This document shows positions 18,957 through 29,230 of a DNA stretch of 58,267 nucleotides, piece by piece. This DNA comes from Betaproteobacteria bacterium (GTDB taxonomy: Bacteria; Pseudomonadota; Gammaproteobacteria; Burkholderiales; Rhodocyclaceae): NCBI GenBank assembly GCA_947478755.1, contig CANJXH010000002.1, forward strand, positions 1-58,267. The letters run 5' to 3'. Position numbers and translations under genes: made by a program. How positions within the stretch are numbered: the first letter of the stretch is position 1; every line of letters begins with the position of its first letter. The notes below the pieces were generated by a model that saw nothing but the letters and a program-made list of their open reading frames with translations, was not told the origin of the DNA and made no database searches.

Positions 18957-19772
18957 ATGACCGAAAACCTGTTTCACCGCCTGCAAGCCGCGCTGGCCTC
19001 GCCCGACATCGACCAGAAACCCTTGCTGGCCACCCGGATTTTTGACGACTGGCGCGCCAACAAGTTCGCTGCAGTTGACGCCGTGGCCGACGTTGCGGCG
19101 CTGGAGGTTCCGCTGGTACATGGCCTGCCGGCACGGCCCGAGATCGTGTTTGGCAGCAAGGTGCCGCGCCGCAGCCCGGCCACGCCGGAAGGGCGCGCAG
19201 CGCTGCTGCATGCGGTGGCCCATATCGAATATGCGGCGATCGACCTCGCGCTGGACCACGCCTTTCGCTTTCGTCGCCAGCCACGCGACTATTACGCCGA
19301 CTGGCTGCGCGTCGCCGCCGACGAGGCGCGACACTTCGGCCTGTTGCGCGGCTACCTGCAGACCCTCGGCTACGACTATGGCGATTTCCCCGCGCACGAC
19401 AGCCTGTGGCAGATGGCCGTGAAGACGAAGGACGACGTGCTGTCGCGCATGGCCATCGTGCCAAGGCTGATGGAAGCGCGCGGGCTCGACGCCACGCCGC
19501 CGATCCGTGCCAAGCTGTTGCAGGTGGGCGATCACGAGGCGGTACGCATCCTCGACATCATCCTCAATGACGAGATCACCCACGTCGCGCTCGGCGACAA
19601 GTGGTTTCGCTATTTCTGCGTTGATAAGGAGGTTGATCCCGAGACAAAATATCGCGAACTGATCGTGCGCTACAAGGCGCCGTGGCCGGCCTTGCCAATG
19701 AACGAGGCGGCACGCCGCAGCGCCGGCTTCAGCGATGGCGAGCTGCAGCGGCTGGCACAAAGGATTCCCTAG
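18957..19772 (+). CDS. DUF455 ferritin-like protein
   Basis: A 271-residue all-helical protein of the DUF455 family, related to ferritin-like di-iron enzymes such as MiaE. Carboxylate and His residues for a di-iron site appear in HAVAHIEYAAIDLALDHA, ADEARHFGLL and DEITHVALGDKWF. The substrate is unknown. ATG at 18957 gives the expected MTENLF-type N terminus; the frame extends upstream into the msrP gene, which is on the other strand. The gap to msrP is 67 bases and must hold promoters in both directions. Confidence 0.88.
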   Translation: MTENLFHRLQAALASPDIDQKPLLATRIFDDWRANKFAAVDAVADVAALEVPLVHGLPARPEIVFGSKVPRRSPATPEGRAALLHAVAHIEYAAIDLALDHAFRFRRQPRDYYADWLRVAADEARHFGLLRGYLQTLGYDYGDFPAHDSLWQMAVKTKDDVLSRMAIVPRLMEARGLDATPPIRAKLLQVGDHEAVRILDIILNDEITHVALGDKWFRYFCVDKEVDPETKYRELIVRYKAPWPALPMNEAARRSAGFSDGELQRLAQRIP

Positions 19773-19815
19773 TCGATTGCCAGGGATTTGGTGCGGCGCG
19801 TGAAATAATCGCGCC

Positions 19816-21648
19816 ATGTCTTCCCCCGCCACTGGCCGTCCCGCAGGCGCTGCCACTGCCCAATCCCTGCTGCACGATGTTTTCGGTTTCCCGGCATTTC
19901 GCGGGGCGCAGCAGGAAATCGTCGATCACATGACGGCCGGTGGCGATGCCCTGGTACTGATGCCTACCGGCGGTGGCAAATCGCTGTGCTACCAGATTCC
20001 CGCGCTGTTGCGCTCCGGCTGCGGCATCGTCATCTCGCCACTGATCGCGCTGATGCAGGATCAGGTTGACGCCTTGCGCCAGAATGGCGTCAAGGCGGCC
20101 TACCTGAACTCGACCGTGGAGTGGGACGAGGTGCAGCAGATCGAAGCCTCGGCCCGCGACGGCACGCTCAAGCTGCTCTACATCGCGCCGGAGCGTCTGG
20201 CCAATGAGCGCACGCTGGCACTGCTGCAGCATGTTGAGCAGGCCGAGGGGCTGGCGCTGTTCGCCATCGACGAAGCGCACTGCGTGTCGCAATGGGGCCA
20301 CGATTTTCGGCCCGAGTATCTGCAGCTCTCGGTGCTGCACGAACGTTTTCCGCAGGTGCCGCGCATCGCGCTCACCGCCACCGCCGACGAGGCCACGCGC
20401 AGCGAAATCATCCAGCGCCTCGGCCTTGATACGGCGCGCGTCTTCATCTCCAGCTTCGATCGCCCCAACATCCGTTACACGGTGACGGAGAAGGACAACC
20501 CGCGCCAGCAGTTGCTCGGCTTCCTGCGCAATCACCGTAACGAAGCGGGCATCGTCTATTGCCTGTCGCGCAAGAAGGTGGAAGAAACTGCCGCGTGGCT
20601 GTGCACGCAGGGTTACACCGCACTGCCCTATCACGCCGGCTTGTCGAATGAGCTGCGCGCTCACCACCAGCGCCGCTTCCAGCGCGAGGAGGGCATCGTC
20701 ATGGTGGCTACCATCGCCTTCGGCATGGGTATCGACAAGCCCGATGTGCGTTTCGTCGCTCACCTCGACCTGCCCAAGAGCCTCGAAGCCTATTATCAGG
20801 AGACCGGCCGCGCCGGCCGCGATGGCGATCCTGCCGAAGCGTGGATGGCTTATGGACTGCAGGATGTCGCCATGCAAAGCGGCCGCATCGACGAATCGAT
20901 GGCGCCGCTGGAGCAGAAGCGGCTTGAAGCGCAAAAGCTCAACGCCCTGCTCGGCTATTGCGAGACGGCGAAATGCAGGCGCATGGTGTTGCTCGACTAT
21001 TTCGGTGAGCATTCGCAACCTTGCGGCAACTGCGATGTCTGCCTCAATCCGCCGCAGTGTTTCGACGGCACCGTCGTCGCGCAAAAGGCGCTGTCGGCTG
21101 CGCTGCGCACTGGCCAGCGCTTCGGCGTTTCCCATCTGGTCGACCTGCTGCTGGGCAAGACGACCGAAAAGATCGGTCAGTACGGCCATGATCGCCTGCC
21201 CACCTTCGGCATCGGCAAGGAGCTCGACGAACGCGCCTGGCGCGGTGTGTTCCGCCAATTGGTGGCGTCCGGCCTGTTGCGCGTCGACCTTGCCGAGCAT
21301 GGAGCGATCAAGGTGATGGAAACAGCCAAGCCGGTGTTGAAGGGCGAGCAGCTGGTCGAACTGCGCCGCCCCAGTGCCAGGGTGTCGGTACGCAGCAAGG
21401 GCAGCAGCTCGGCGCCTGCCAGCGACCTTGGTGCCGAGGCAGCAGCCATCTATGACCTGTTGCGCCAATGGCGGCTGGATACGGCGCGCATCCAGGGTGT
21501 GCCGGCGTACGTCATCCTCCATGACAAGACCCTGCGCGAACTCGCGCTTTCTCGCCCGGGCAGCCACGACGAATTGCTCGACGTGGTCGGGCTGGGCGAA
21601 GCGAAGGCGGAGCGTTACGGCACCGACATCTTGCGCCTGGTGGCGTAG
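19816..21648 (+). CDS. recQ: ATP-dependent DNA helicase RecQ
   Basis: A 3'-5' superfamily 2 helicase acting in recombination and fork repair, 610 residues. In order: Walker [13 protein letters not shown] (about residue 50), DEAH motif [18 protein letters not shown], motif [17 protein letters not shown] zinc cysteines CETAKCRR...CGNCDVC, a winged-helix region, and a C-terminal HRDC domain (about residues 530-610). It is a single gene with its own short upstream gap and nothing unusual inside. Confidence 0.97.
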   Translation: MSSPATGRPAGAATAQSLLHDVFGFPAFRGAQQEIVDHMTAGGDALVLMPTGGGKSLCYQIPALLRSGCGIVISPLIALMQDQVDALRQNGVKAAYLNSTVEWDEVQQIEASARDGTLKLLYIAPERLANERTLALLQHVEQAEGLALFAIDEAHCVSQWGHDFRPEYLQLSVLHERFPQVPRIALTATADEATRSEIIQRLGLDTARVFISSFDRPNIRYTVTEKDNPRQQLLGFLRNHRNEAGIVYCLSRKKVEETAAWLCTQGYTALPYHAGLSNELRAHHQRRFQREEGIVMVATIAFGMGIDKPDVRFVAHLDLPKSLEAYYQETGRAGRDGDPAEAWMAYGLQDVAMQSGRIDESMAPLEQKRLEAQKLNALLGYCETAKCRRMVLLDYFGEHSQPCGNCDVCLNPPQCFDGTVVAQKALSAALRTGQRFGVSHLVDLLLGKTTEKIGQYGHDRLPTFGIGKELDERAWRGVFRQLVASGLLRVDLAEHGAIKVMETAKPVLKGEQLVELRRPSARVSVRSKGSSSAPASDLGAEAAAIYDLLRQWRLDTARIQGVPAYVILHDKTLRELALSRPGSHDELLDVVGLGEAKAERYGTDILRLVA

Positions 21649-21750
21649 CGGCAGCACCGGTAGCCCCGCGTGGATGCTTGACAACAGGCAGTGATTTGCC
21701 CAAAGTAGCGGCCAGACCATTTGGTCGGTTTCGGAATCATGGAGGAAATC

Positions 21751-22521
21751 ATGAATCAACAAAATGAAATGAACCCGCTCGTCATGCGGGTCTTCCTGTG
21801 GTCAGGCGTGGTGGTCATCGTCGCCCTGATCGTCGCCCAGGGCTTCATCATGGGCTTCATCCCTGGCATTTCGCCCAACCTCAGCGCGCAGGAAACCGCA
21901 CGCTACTTCATCGAGAACAAGGACCGCATCCTGCTCGGCTCGCTGATCCAGTGCATCTGCTGGTGCCTGTACGGCACCTGGGCGATCCCGATCATCCTTT
22001 TCATCCGCAAGATGGAACGCGGCATGCCCGCGCTGACCTATGCCTCGCTGGTCAATGTCGGCGGCGGCTGGGTTTTCTTCATCCTGATCCCGATGACCTG
22101 GACCGCGATTGCCTTCCGCGCCGATACCCTCGATCCGCAAATCATCCAGATCATGAACGACTGGGTCTGGTTCGACTGGCTGTTCACCTGGCCGTCCTTC
22201 TCGATCTGGATGTTCATCATCGCCGCCGCGATCTTCATGGACCACAACGTGCCTAGCCTTTATCCGCGCTGGGTGGCGTTCTTCAATGTCTGGAGCGGCA
22301 TCCTGATCTGTCCCGCCGGCCTGATCGGCTTTTTCAAGAAGGGCCCGTTTGCCTACGACGGCATGATCTCGTTCTGGTTCGCGGTGTTTGTCTTCTTCGG
22401 CTGGATGGCAGTAATGACCATTACTACTTTCCGCGTCGTCACCGAGGAAGACCGCAAGCAGAAAGGCCTCGCGGCCAGCAATCGCTCCCATGGTGGTGGC
22501 GTCCCCGCCGCAGCGACCTGA
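21751..22521 (+). CDS. Seven-helix membrane protein of unknown function (paralogue A)
   Basis: A 256-residue inner-membrane protein with seven predicted helices and a Ser/Gly-rich cytoplasmic tail. ATG at 21751 is chosen because GGAGG lies 7 bases upstream; two in-frame ATGs lie further upstream. I do not know a named family. It is clearly homologous to the convergent gene at 22597-23316: both have SP(N/D)(L/I)SA(Q/D) after helix 1, a (Y/F)PRW segment, and a GPF.(Y/W)(D/N)G loop before the last two helices. Function cannot be inferred from this; the pair sits beside cytochrome c biogenesis genes. Confidence 0.8.
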   Translation: MNQQNEMNPLVMRVFLWSGVVVIVALIVAQGFIMGFIPGISPNLSAQETARYFIENKDRILLGSLIQCICWCLYGTWAIPIILFIRKMERGMPALTYASLVNVGGGWVFFILIPMTWTAIAFRADTLDPQIIQIMNDWVWFDWLFTWPSFSIWMFIIAAAIFMDHNVPSLYPRWVAFFNVWSGILICPAGLIGFFKKGPFAYDGMISFWFAVFVFFGWMAVMTITTFRVVTEEDRKQKGLAASNRSHGGGVPAAAT

Positions 22522-22544
22522 TCGATCGCGTACCCTCGACAAGC

Positions 22545-22578
22545 AAAGGCCGCCGTAGAGCAATCTACGGCGGCCTTT
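22545..22578. terminator. Bidirectional terminator with GCAA tetraloop
   Basis: A perfect 15-base-pair stem (AAAGGCCGCCGTAGA and its complement) closes on a GCAA tetraloop between two convergent genes. The stem ends in AAA/TTT, so both strands give a short U tail. This is the shared terminator of the two paralogous membrane-protein genes. Confidence 0.9.
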
Positions 22579-22596
22579 GTCTTTGCGGCGTTGCTG

Positions 22597-23316
22597 CTAC
22601 TGCGTGCCGTGTTTCTCTTGCAGCGCAATTGCGCGGAACATCATGATCGTCATCGCGATCATCCAGATGGTGAAAATGATCACCGGCAGCCAGAACACGA
22701 ATATGCCGTTCCACGAGAACGGGCCGGAATTGAAGATGACGCCGACAAATCCTTCGCTTGCGATCACCCCGGCCCACAGGCACAGCCATCCCAACCAGCG
22801 CGGAAAGGCGGTGTGCGGGTCGGTATTCCGTTCCGACAGGCTGACAATCGAGATGGCGATCAACTGGAAAGGGAAAAAGGACGACGCGCAGTAGAACACC
22901 AGGAAGCCCAGCTCATGCATCAGCCCGGTGATCGCCGGATCGCGGCCGGCATTGAAGGCTGCGGCGCCCCACAACAATGGCGGCAGCGCGAAGATCCAGG
23001 TACCGGACGCACTGACTACGGCTTGCAGCATGGTCCAGATCGAGGTGCGCTTTTCAATGCGGTCCATCTGCACCGCGATCACCATCGACCACGGAATGTA
23101 GAAACCACCGGTGATGATCATGATCGCCACGCCGATGCGGAACTTGAGATTGGCATGCGAGTAGATCAGCGCCACCTGGTCCGCACTGATGTCGGGCGAT
23201 GGTGGCGGAAAGATCTCCATCAGGAAAACCAGCGCCGCAAAATAGGTGGAAGCCATCGCCAGGGTCAGGAAGATCAGCATGCGCTGGGTGCGCGGTGTGG
23301 CGTTGAAGAGATTCAT
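22597..23316 (-). CDS. Seven-helix membrane protein of unknown function (paralogue B)
   Basis: A 239-residue polytopic protein homologous to the gene at 21751-22521, facing it across a shared terminator. ATG at 23316 is chosen with GGAG 6 bases upstream. Shared marks are SPDISADQ after helix 1, FPRWLGWL, and GPFSWNG before the last two helices. It has no long soluble domain. It follows ccsB on the same strand after 34 bases, so it may be co-transcribed with resB-ccsB, which would hint at an envelope or respiratory role; that is inference only. Confidence 0.8.
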   Translation of the reverse strand: MNLFNATPRTQRMLIFLTLAMASTYFAALVFLMEIFPPPSPDISADQVALIYSHANLKFRIGVAIMIITGGFYIPWSMVIAVQMDRIEKRTSIWTMLQAVVSASGTWIFALPPLLWGAAAFNAGRDPAITGLMHELGFLVFYCASSFFPFQLIAISIVSLSERNTDPHTAFPRWLGWLCLWAGVIASEGFVGVIFNSGPFSWNGIFVFWLPVIIFTIWMIAMTIMMFRAIALQEKHGTQ

Positions 23317-23350
23317 GGAGGACTCCAGCAAGTGAGGCCGACCGCGGGTA

Positions 23351-24511
23351 TCAGAGACTGCCGTAGGAATGCAGCCCTGAAAGGAACATGTTCACGCCGA
23401 GAAATGCGAAGGTCACGACAACCAGCCCGACCACTGCCCACCATGCCAGGATTGCGCCGCGCAAACCCTTGGTCAGGCGCATGTGCAGCCAGGCGGCGTA
23501 GTTGAGCCAGACGATCAGTGCCCAGGTTTCCTTCGGGTCCCACTGCCAGTAGGTGCCCCAGGCTTCGGCGGCCCACAGCGCGCCGAGGATGGTGGCGATG
23601 GTGAAAAACGCAAAGCCGATGGCGATGGCCTTGTACATCAGGTCTTCGAGTACATCCTGCTCCGGCAGGCGCCCCTTGAGCATACCCCCATCGCCGACCA
23701 GCCATGCCACGCCGACCATCGCCGACAGCGCGAACGAGCCGTAGCCGATGAAGTTGGCGGGGACGTGGATTTTCATCCAGTAACTTTGCAGCGCCGGGAT
23801 CAGCGGCTGGATTTCCTGCGCGTCGCGGCTCAGGGCGTACCACATGAGAAAGCCGACAGCGGCAGCGATCACGGGAAGGATGAAGGCACCGAGGCGGCGC
23901 GTGGCATAGCGGCGCTCGTAGTGCAGGTAGAGCAGGGCGGTAATCAGGCTGAACAGCACGAACACTTCGTAGAGGTTGCTCACCGGAATGTGGCCGACGT
24001 CGGTTCCGATCAGGTAGGACTCGTACCAGCGCACCAGCATGCCGGTGAGCCCCATCGCGACTGCGCACCAGGTCAGCACCGAACCGGTCTTCTCGGCGAA
24101 GGCCGAGCGCGCAGCGAGGCCAACCCAGAAGGCGACGGTGGACATCAGGAACAGGAAGCACATCCAGCCGATGGCGGTCTGGCTCGACAGAGCGAACTTG
24201 AGGAAAAAGGCCTGCTCGGCGCGGGCGAGGTCGCCGTGATACAACCCGATGGCGGCCAGTGACGACAGTGTGGATACCGCAAGCAGGTTGCGCAGGCCTG
24301 GCCACGACCAGGCCAGAAACGAGATGACTGGCACGGCAGCCATGAGGATGGCTTTTTCATAGACATCCATGAAGGCGCCAAAAGTGTTGAGGGCGTAAAA
24401 GGCGCCGCCAGCGATGACCAGCAATGTCACCCAATCAATCAGGCGGCGGCGTTGCAGCCACGCGCTGAAGGTTTGTGTCTGCAATTGTTGCTGGGCTAAT
24501 TCCATGTCCAT
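23351..24511 (-). CDS. ccsB: Cytochrome c biogenesis protein CcsB (CcsA/CcmC-type heme handler)
   Basis: The heme-delivering half of system II cytochrome c maturation, 386 residues with about eight membrane helices. The tryptophan-rich heme-binding WWD motif reads WGTYWQWDPKETWALIVWL, and conserved His residues flank it on neighbouring helices (HIPVSNLYE; HMRLTKGLRG). It starts one base after the resB stop, so ResB and CcsB form one synthetase complex. Naming varies between CcsA and CcsB across databases. Confidence 0.95.
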   Translation of the reverse strand: MDMELAQQQLQTQTFSAWLQRRRLIDWVTLLVIAGGAFYALNTFGAFMDVYEKAILMAAVPVISFLAWSWPGLRNLLAVSTLSSLAAIGLYHGDLARAEQAFFLKFALSSQTAIGWMCFLFLMSTVAFWVGLAARSAFAEKTGSVLTWCAVAMGLTGMLVRWYESYLIGTDVGHIPVSNLYEVFVLFSLITALLYLHYERRYATRRLGAFILPVIAAAVGFLMWYALSRDAQEIQPLIPALQSYWMKIHVPANFIGYGSFALSAMVGVAWLVGDGGMLKGRLPEQDVLEDLMYKAIAIGFAFFTIATILGALWAAEAWGTYWQWDPKETWALIVWLNYAAWLHMRLTKGLRGAILAWWAVVGLVVVTFAFLGVNMFLSGLHSYGSL

Positions 24512-24512
24512 G

Positions 24513-26561
24513 TCAGGACTCCACAGTGATCTGTTTCAGTTGTTCGCGGTACTGTGCGAAACGGCTTTCAAAATCCAGTGTCTTGCGATTGGTGGCCATG
24601 GCGAACAGGACCTTGCCGTCGCTTTTGGCCAGCACGAAGAGGCGACGTTCGTGGATGTAGAGCATGCAGAATACACCCGCGATCAGCAGCGCACAGCCGA
24701 GGAAGACAATGTATTTTCCGGGCGAGCGGGTCGCCTGGATGACACTGGCTTTGACTTCCTCGAAACCGGCAAGTTCGATCAGTACCGGGGCGCCGTAGTG
24801 GAAGCTGTCGGAGATGGTATTGAGCGAGTCGTCGATGAACACGGCGCGTGCCGGCGTCATGTCCAGTGGCTTCAGCTTGCTGTGTTCGCGTTGCAGTTGC
24901 CAGGCCTCCCAGGTACAGCCTTGCAGCACCTTGAGGAATATCTCGGCGGCCTTGGGTTGCTCCTTTTCGGCGACGGTGTCGCGGATGAACTTGTCCAGCG
25001 CGCCGTAGCCGCCGCTGCCATACAAGTCCATGGTGCGTTCTGCCGTGGAAGAGAGTTTGCTGCGCATGGTCTCGGATATGGCATCGCCGTGCATCGCCTT
25101 GGCGGTAAAGCGGCGCGCAATTTCGGCATGCCGCGACTTGTCGGTAAGCAGCGCGCGCAACGTGAACCAGGTGTCAAGCTTGCCGTCTTCGTCCGCCGGG
25201 ATGCGCAGGTAACGGAAGGCCTCCGCCTGCGATTCGCGCATGCCGGTCATGAAGAAACCGCGTCCTTCCTGTACCACCGGCAGCATGTAGTTGTTGAATT
25301 CACGCGCTTGGCCGGCGGCATCGCGCAGCTTGAAGGAAAAGCTGGGGCCGACGTTGTGCAGGTCCTTGTCGGTCTTGCGTGCCGCATTGCCAAGGTGCTG
25401 CAACATCTTTTCCTGGCTGGTGGTCGTCTTTTCCTCACCCAGGTTTTCGACATTGATCGGCCGCAGATTTGTAAGCTCCAGCGTCAGTGGCGTGTCCTTC
25501 TGCTTGAGCTTGACGGCATCGCCTACCTGGCCCTTGATGTCGAGGATATCGGTACTGCCCGGTGAGAGGCTGTGCGCCTTGAGTTGCAGTATCGAGCCGC
25601 CGTCGTCAAAACTGGCCTGATAGAGCGTGACGCCTTTGTAGCTGACCGGCTTGTTGACGTCGATGGTGTGCTCGAACTGCTGGCCGCTGGCCTTGTCGAT
25701 GATGACGATGTCGCTGGCGAAGCGTTTGGGCATTCCGGTCGAGTAGAAGTCGACATTGAATTTCTTCAGCATGATGTCGAAGGGCAGCTCCTGCAACAGG
25801 ATGCCGTCGCCGACATTGAGCGTGGCGATGTCGGAGCGTTTGCCTTCCGGCAAAAAGACATTGCCGCGATAGCTCCAGTGGTCCGCCCCCATCCTGGCCT
25901 GCGCGGGGATGTCATTGAAGGCGAGGTCGCGACTGGCGGCGCGGGTGTCGCCCAGCATCATCTGCAGCTTGAGCGGCATGTCGCCATCCAGCAGACCGCC
26001 GACACAGATGGTGACGATGGCGCAGTGGGTGAGGATGTAGCCGAGACGATTGCCGCTGCCGCGTTTGGCGGCGATGAGCAGGCCGCCATTGTCACCCTCA
26101 CGGACATTGGTCTTGAAGGCGTAGCCCTCGCGTGTCAGCCAGTCACCAATGCGCGCGCCAAGCACCTGCGGCGCAAGTGTGGTGTCGTAACTCGCGCGAT
26201 GGGCGAACTGGCCGAGCGATGCCTCTTTTGCATGTTCGCGGAAGGCGCGCATCTCGCGCAGCATCTGCGGCCCCTGGCGCAGGATGCACATGCTGGTGGA
26301 GATGACCAGAAAGGTGAGTATCAGCAAAAACCAGCCGGCGTGATAGACCGAATACAGGCCGACGGCCTCGAAAAGCGGAAACCAGAACTGGCCGAACTGG
26401 TTGAGGTAGGCGTTGTAGGGCTCGTTCTGTTTCAGTACCGTACCAATGATCGACGCGATCGCCAGCACTGTGAGCAGACTGATGGCGAAGCGCATCGAGA
26501 TCAGCAGCTCGTAGACGCTGCGGCCAAAATTTGCGGACGGTTTTTTTGGGATGCTGTTCAT
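24513..26561 (-). CDS. resB: Cytochrome c biogenesis protein ResB
   Basis: The large partner of CcsB in system II heme attachment, 682 residues. Three helices lie in the N-terminal 200 residues, then a long periplasmic domain (about 220-600), and a last helix near residue 630 (YIVFLGCALLIAGVFCMLYIHE). The N-terminal LLTVLAIASIIGTVLKQNEPY is typical. It is the first gene after a terminator that separates it from cytochrome c4, whose heme it would attach. Confidence 0.95.
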   Translation of the reverse strand: MNSIPKKPSANFGRSVYELLISMRFAISLLTVLAIASIIGTVLKQNEPYNAYLNQFGQFWFPLFEAVGLYSVYHAGWFLLILTFLVISTSMCILRQGPQMLREMRAFREHAKEASLGQFAHRASYDTTLAPQVLGARIGDWLTREGYAFKTNVREGDNGGLLIAAKRGSGNRLGYILTHCAIVTICVGGLLDGDMPLKLQMMLGDTRAASRDLAFNDIPAQARMGADHWSYRGNVFLPEGKRSDIATLNVGDGILLQELPFDIMLKKFNVDFYSTGMPKRFASDIVIIDKASGQQFEHTIDVNKPVSYKGVTLYQASFDDGGSILQLKAHSLSPGSTDILDIKGQVGDAVKLKQKDTPLTLELTNLRPINVENLGEEKTTTSQEKMLQHLGNAARKTDKDLHNVGPSFSFKLRDAAGQAREFNNYMLPVVQEGRGFFMTGMRESQAEAFRYLRIPADEDGKLDTWFTLRALLTDKSRHAEIARRFTAKAMHGDAISETMRSKLSSTAERTMDLYGSGGYGALDKFIRDTVAEKEQPKAAEIFLKVLQGCTWEAWQLQREHSKLKPLDMTPARAVFIDDSLNTISDSFHYGAPVLIELAGFEEVKASVIQATRSPGKYIVFLGCALLIAGVFCMLYIHERRLFVLAKSDGKVLFAMATNRKTLDFESRFAQYREQLKQITVES

Positions 26562-26575
26562 GTCGCGCAGAAGTC

Positions 26576-26602
26576 AAAAAGGGTGGCAACGCCACCCTTT
26601 TT
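26576..26602 (-). terminator. Rho-independent terminator after cytochrome c4
   Basis: GGGTGGC and GCCACCC form a stem with a three-base loop, flanked by A5 on one side and T5-6 on the other. On the minus strand it reads as a stem followed by U residues, downstream of the cytochrome c4 gene and just before resB. Confidence 0.8.
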
Positions 26603-26625
26603 TGCTACTGCCACCAAGGGAATTC

Positions 26626-27270
26626 TCAGTGCAGGCCGGCGATGTAGTCGGCGACGGCACTGATTTCCTCGTCGGTCATTTTCAGCGCAACCAGTTTCAT
26701 GGCGGCATTCGGACGCTGGCCATTGCGGAAGGCCTTCAGCTGTGCCTCAAGATATTCGGTGTGCTGACCGGCAAGGCGCGGATACTGGGCAGGGATGCCG
26801 CTGCCGGTCGGGCCGTGGCAGGCAGCACAGGCGGCGAGGCCCTTGGCCATGTCACCACCGCGATAGAGCTTTTTGCCCCATTCGAGGGTTTCCTTGTTCT
26901 TGGCCTGGCCGGGTTTCGCGGTTTGCGAGGCGAACCATGCAGAAACGTTGTGCATGTCGTCGTCGGATAGGGTGCTGGCCATGCCCATCATGATGCCGTT
27001 GGGACGTTCGGCAGGCTTGCCATCGACTGACTTGAAGCTTTTCAGCTGCTTGTAGAGGTATTCGGCACTTTGCCCGGCCAGCTTGGGGTTGGCGGCGATG
27101 GTGCTGTTGCCGTCGGCGTTGTGGCAGGCGACACAAACTGTGCTGGCAATGGCCTGACCCTTGGTCGGGTCAGCCTTCGGGGCGGCTGCAACCTTGGCAG
27201 GTTCGTTGGCCTGTGCCATGGCGGCGGCAAACAGAATGAGTGGCAGCAGCAGATAGTGCGTCGACTTCAT
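26626..27270 (-). CDS. Diheme cytochrome c4
   Basis: A periplasmic electron carrier of 214 residues with a signal peptide (about residues 1-21, ending AMAQA) and two class I cytochrome c domains. Heme sites are CVACH and CAACH, with distal Met candidates in MMGMAS and AAMKLVALKM. Cytochrome c4 commonly feeds cbb3-type oxidases. It sits upstream of the resB-ccsB maturation genes, and is divergent from engB. Confidence 0.93.
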   Translation of the reverse strand: MKSTHYLLLPLILFAAAMAQANEPAKVAAAPKADPTKGQAIASTVCVACHNADGNSTIAANPKLAGQSAEYLYKQLKSFKSVDGKPAERPNGIMMGMASTLSDDDMHNVSAWFASQTAKPGQAKNKETLEWGKKLYRGGDMAKGLAACAACHGPTGSGIPAQYPRLAGQHTEYLEAQLKAFRNGQRPNAAMKLVALKMTDEEISAVADYIAGLH

Positions 27271-27391
27271 CAGGTACTCCTGGGATCGGTGAAATGTGGA
27301 AATTGCAGGGGTTTCGGAAGCCCGATATTCTATACTAGCGCCTGTTTTTCCACACTCAATTTGCTCTTGCCGCTATTGCGTCGGCAGTCCA

Positions 27392-28006
27392 ATGCCCCTG
27401 TTCCGTCATGCCGAGTTCGAGATTTCGGTAGCCCATCCTTCCGGCCTGCCCAACCCCTTCGCGCCTGAAATCGCCTTTGCCGGTCGCTCGAACGCTGGCA
27501 AGTCTTCTGCAATCAATACCCTGGTGGGGCACACACGGCTTGCCTATGTGTCCAAAACCCCGGGCCGAACGCAGTTGATCAACGTATTTCGCATGAAAAA
27601 CGGTGCAGCACTGATTGATCTGCCCGGTTATGGCTATGCCGAGGTGCCGATGCACGTCAAGCGTGAATGGGGCCGTTTGCTGGAGAGCTACTTGTCGACA
27701 CGCAAGAATCTGGCTGGTCTGGTACTGATCATGGATTCCCGCCGGCCCTTCACCGAGCTTGACCAGCGCATGATCGGCTGGTTCGCTCCGACCGGAAAAC
27801 CGATTCATTGCCTGCTGACCAAATCCGACAAGCTTACCCGGCAGGAGCAGGCCAAAACCCTGCGCGCTGCCAAAGTCGAAGCCGCGCAATACAGCGACAA
27901 TATTACGATTCAGTTATTTTCAAGCTTGAAGAAAACCGGGATGGACGAAGCCGAGGCGGCGATTGGTGCCTGGCTGGATCAAGCAGACACAAGCGAAGCG
28001 ATCTGA
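27392..28006 (+). CDS. engB: Ribosome biogenesis GTPase YihA/EngB
   Basis: An essential small GTPase of large-subunit assembly, 204 residues. G1 is GRSNAGKSS, G3 is DLPGYGYA, G4 is TKSDK. ATG at 27392 gives the typical MPLFRHAEF start; the frame is open from about 27296, but the extra 32 residues are unlike the family. It is divergent from cytochrome c4, a common engB-cycA pairing in betaproteobacteria. Confidence 0.95.
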   Translation: MPLFRHAEFEISVAHPSGLPNPFAPEIAFAGRSNAGKSSAINTLVGHTRLAYVSKTPGRTQLINVFRMKNGAALIDLPGYGYAEVPMHVKREWGRLLESYLSTRKNLAGLVLIMDSRRPFTELDQRMIGWFAPTGKPIHCLLTKSDKLTRQEQAKTLRAAKVEAAQYSDNITIQLFSSLKKTGMDEAEAAIGAWLDQADTSEAI

Positions 28007-28013
28007 TCAGTCG

Positions 28014-28130
28014 CCCCTTTCACGGAAAGGGGGTCGGGGGGATAGCGCAAAAACAAACCCCCGGACTCAAGGGGAGGGGGCCGGGGGTAAGGCCTCGATC
28101 TTGATCAAGGCACCCGCTCAGGGAGGTAAG
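28014..28130. repeat. Cluster of GC-rich hairpins between engB and hemB
   Basis: Three inverted repeats crowd into this gap: CCCCTTTC/GAAAGGGG at 28014-28032 (8-bp stem, ACG loop), CCCCCGG/CCGGGGG at 28058-28087, and CCCGCT/AGCGGG at about 28113-28132. Nothing codes here. The G- and C-run style looks like a dispersed intergenic repeat family rather than a simple terminator, since no T-run follows. Confidence 0.5.
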
Positions 28131-28203
28131 CGGGAGGTGGCAAAAATGCGCTACCTGCACGTATGATAGGAATCAGTCAAAAAATTTCCGCGATATTTTT
28201 TAA

Positions 28204-29229
<1,026 letters not shown>

Positions 29230-29230
29230 A

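Noticed and set aside
19729-21762. Very long open frame (677 codons) on the minus strand
   Set aside because: It lies antisense to recQ over its whole length, and its translation shows no family, only the His/Gln/Arg-rich composition of a mirrored GC-rich gene.
25572-26663. 363-codon plus-strand frame
   Set aside because: Antisense to resB, which has full family motifs; the plus-strand translation has none.
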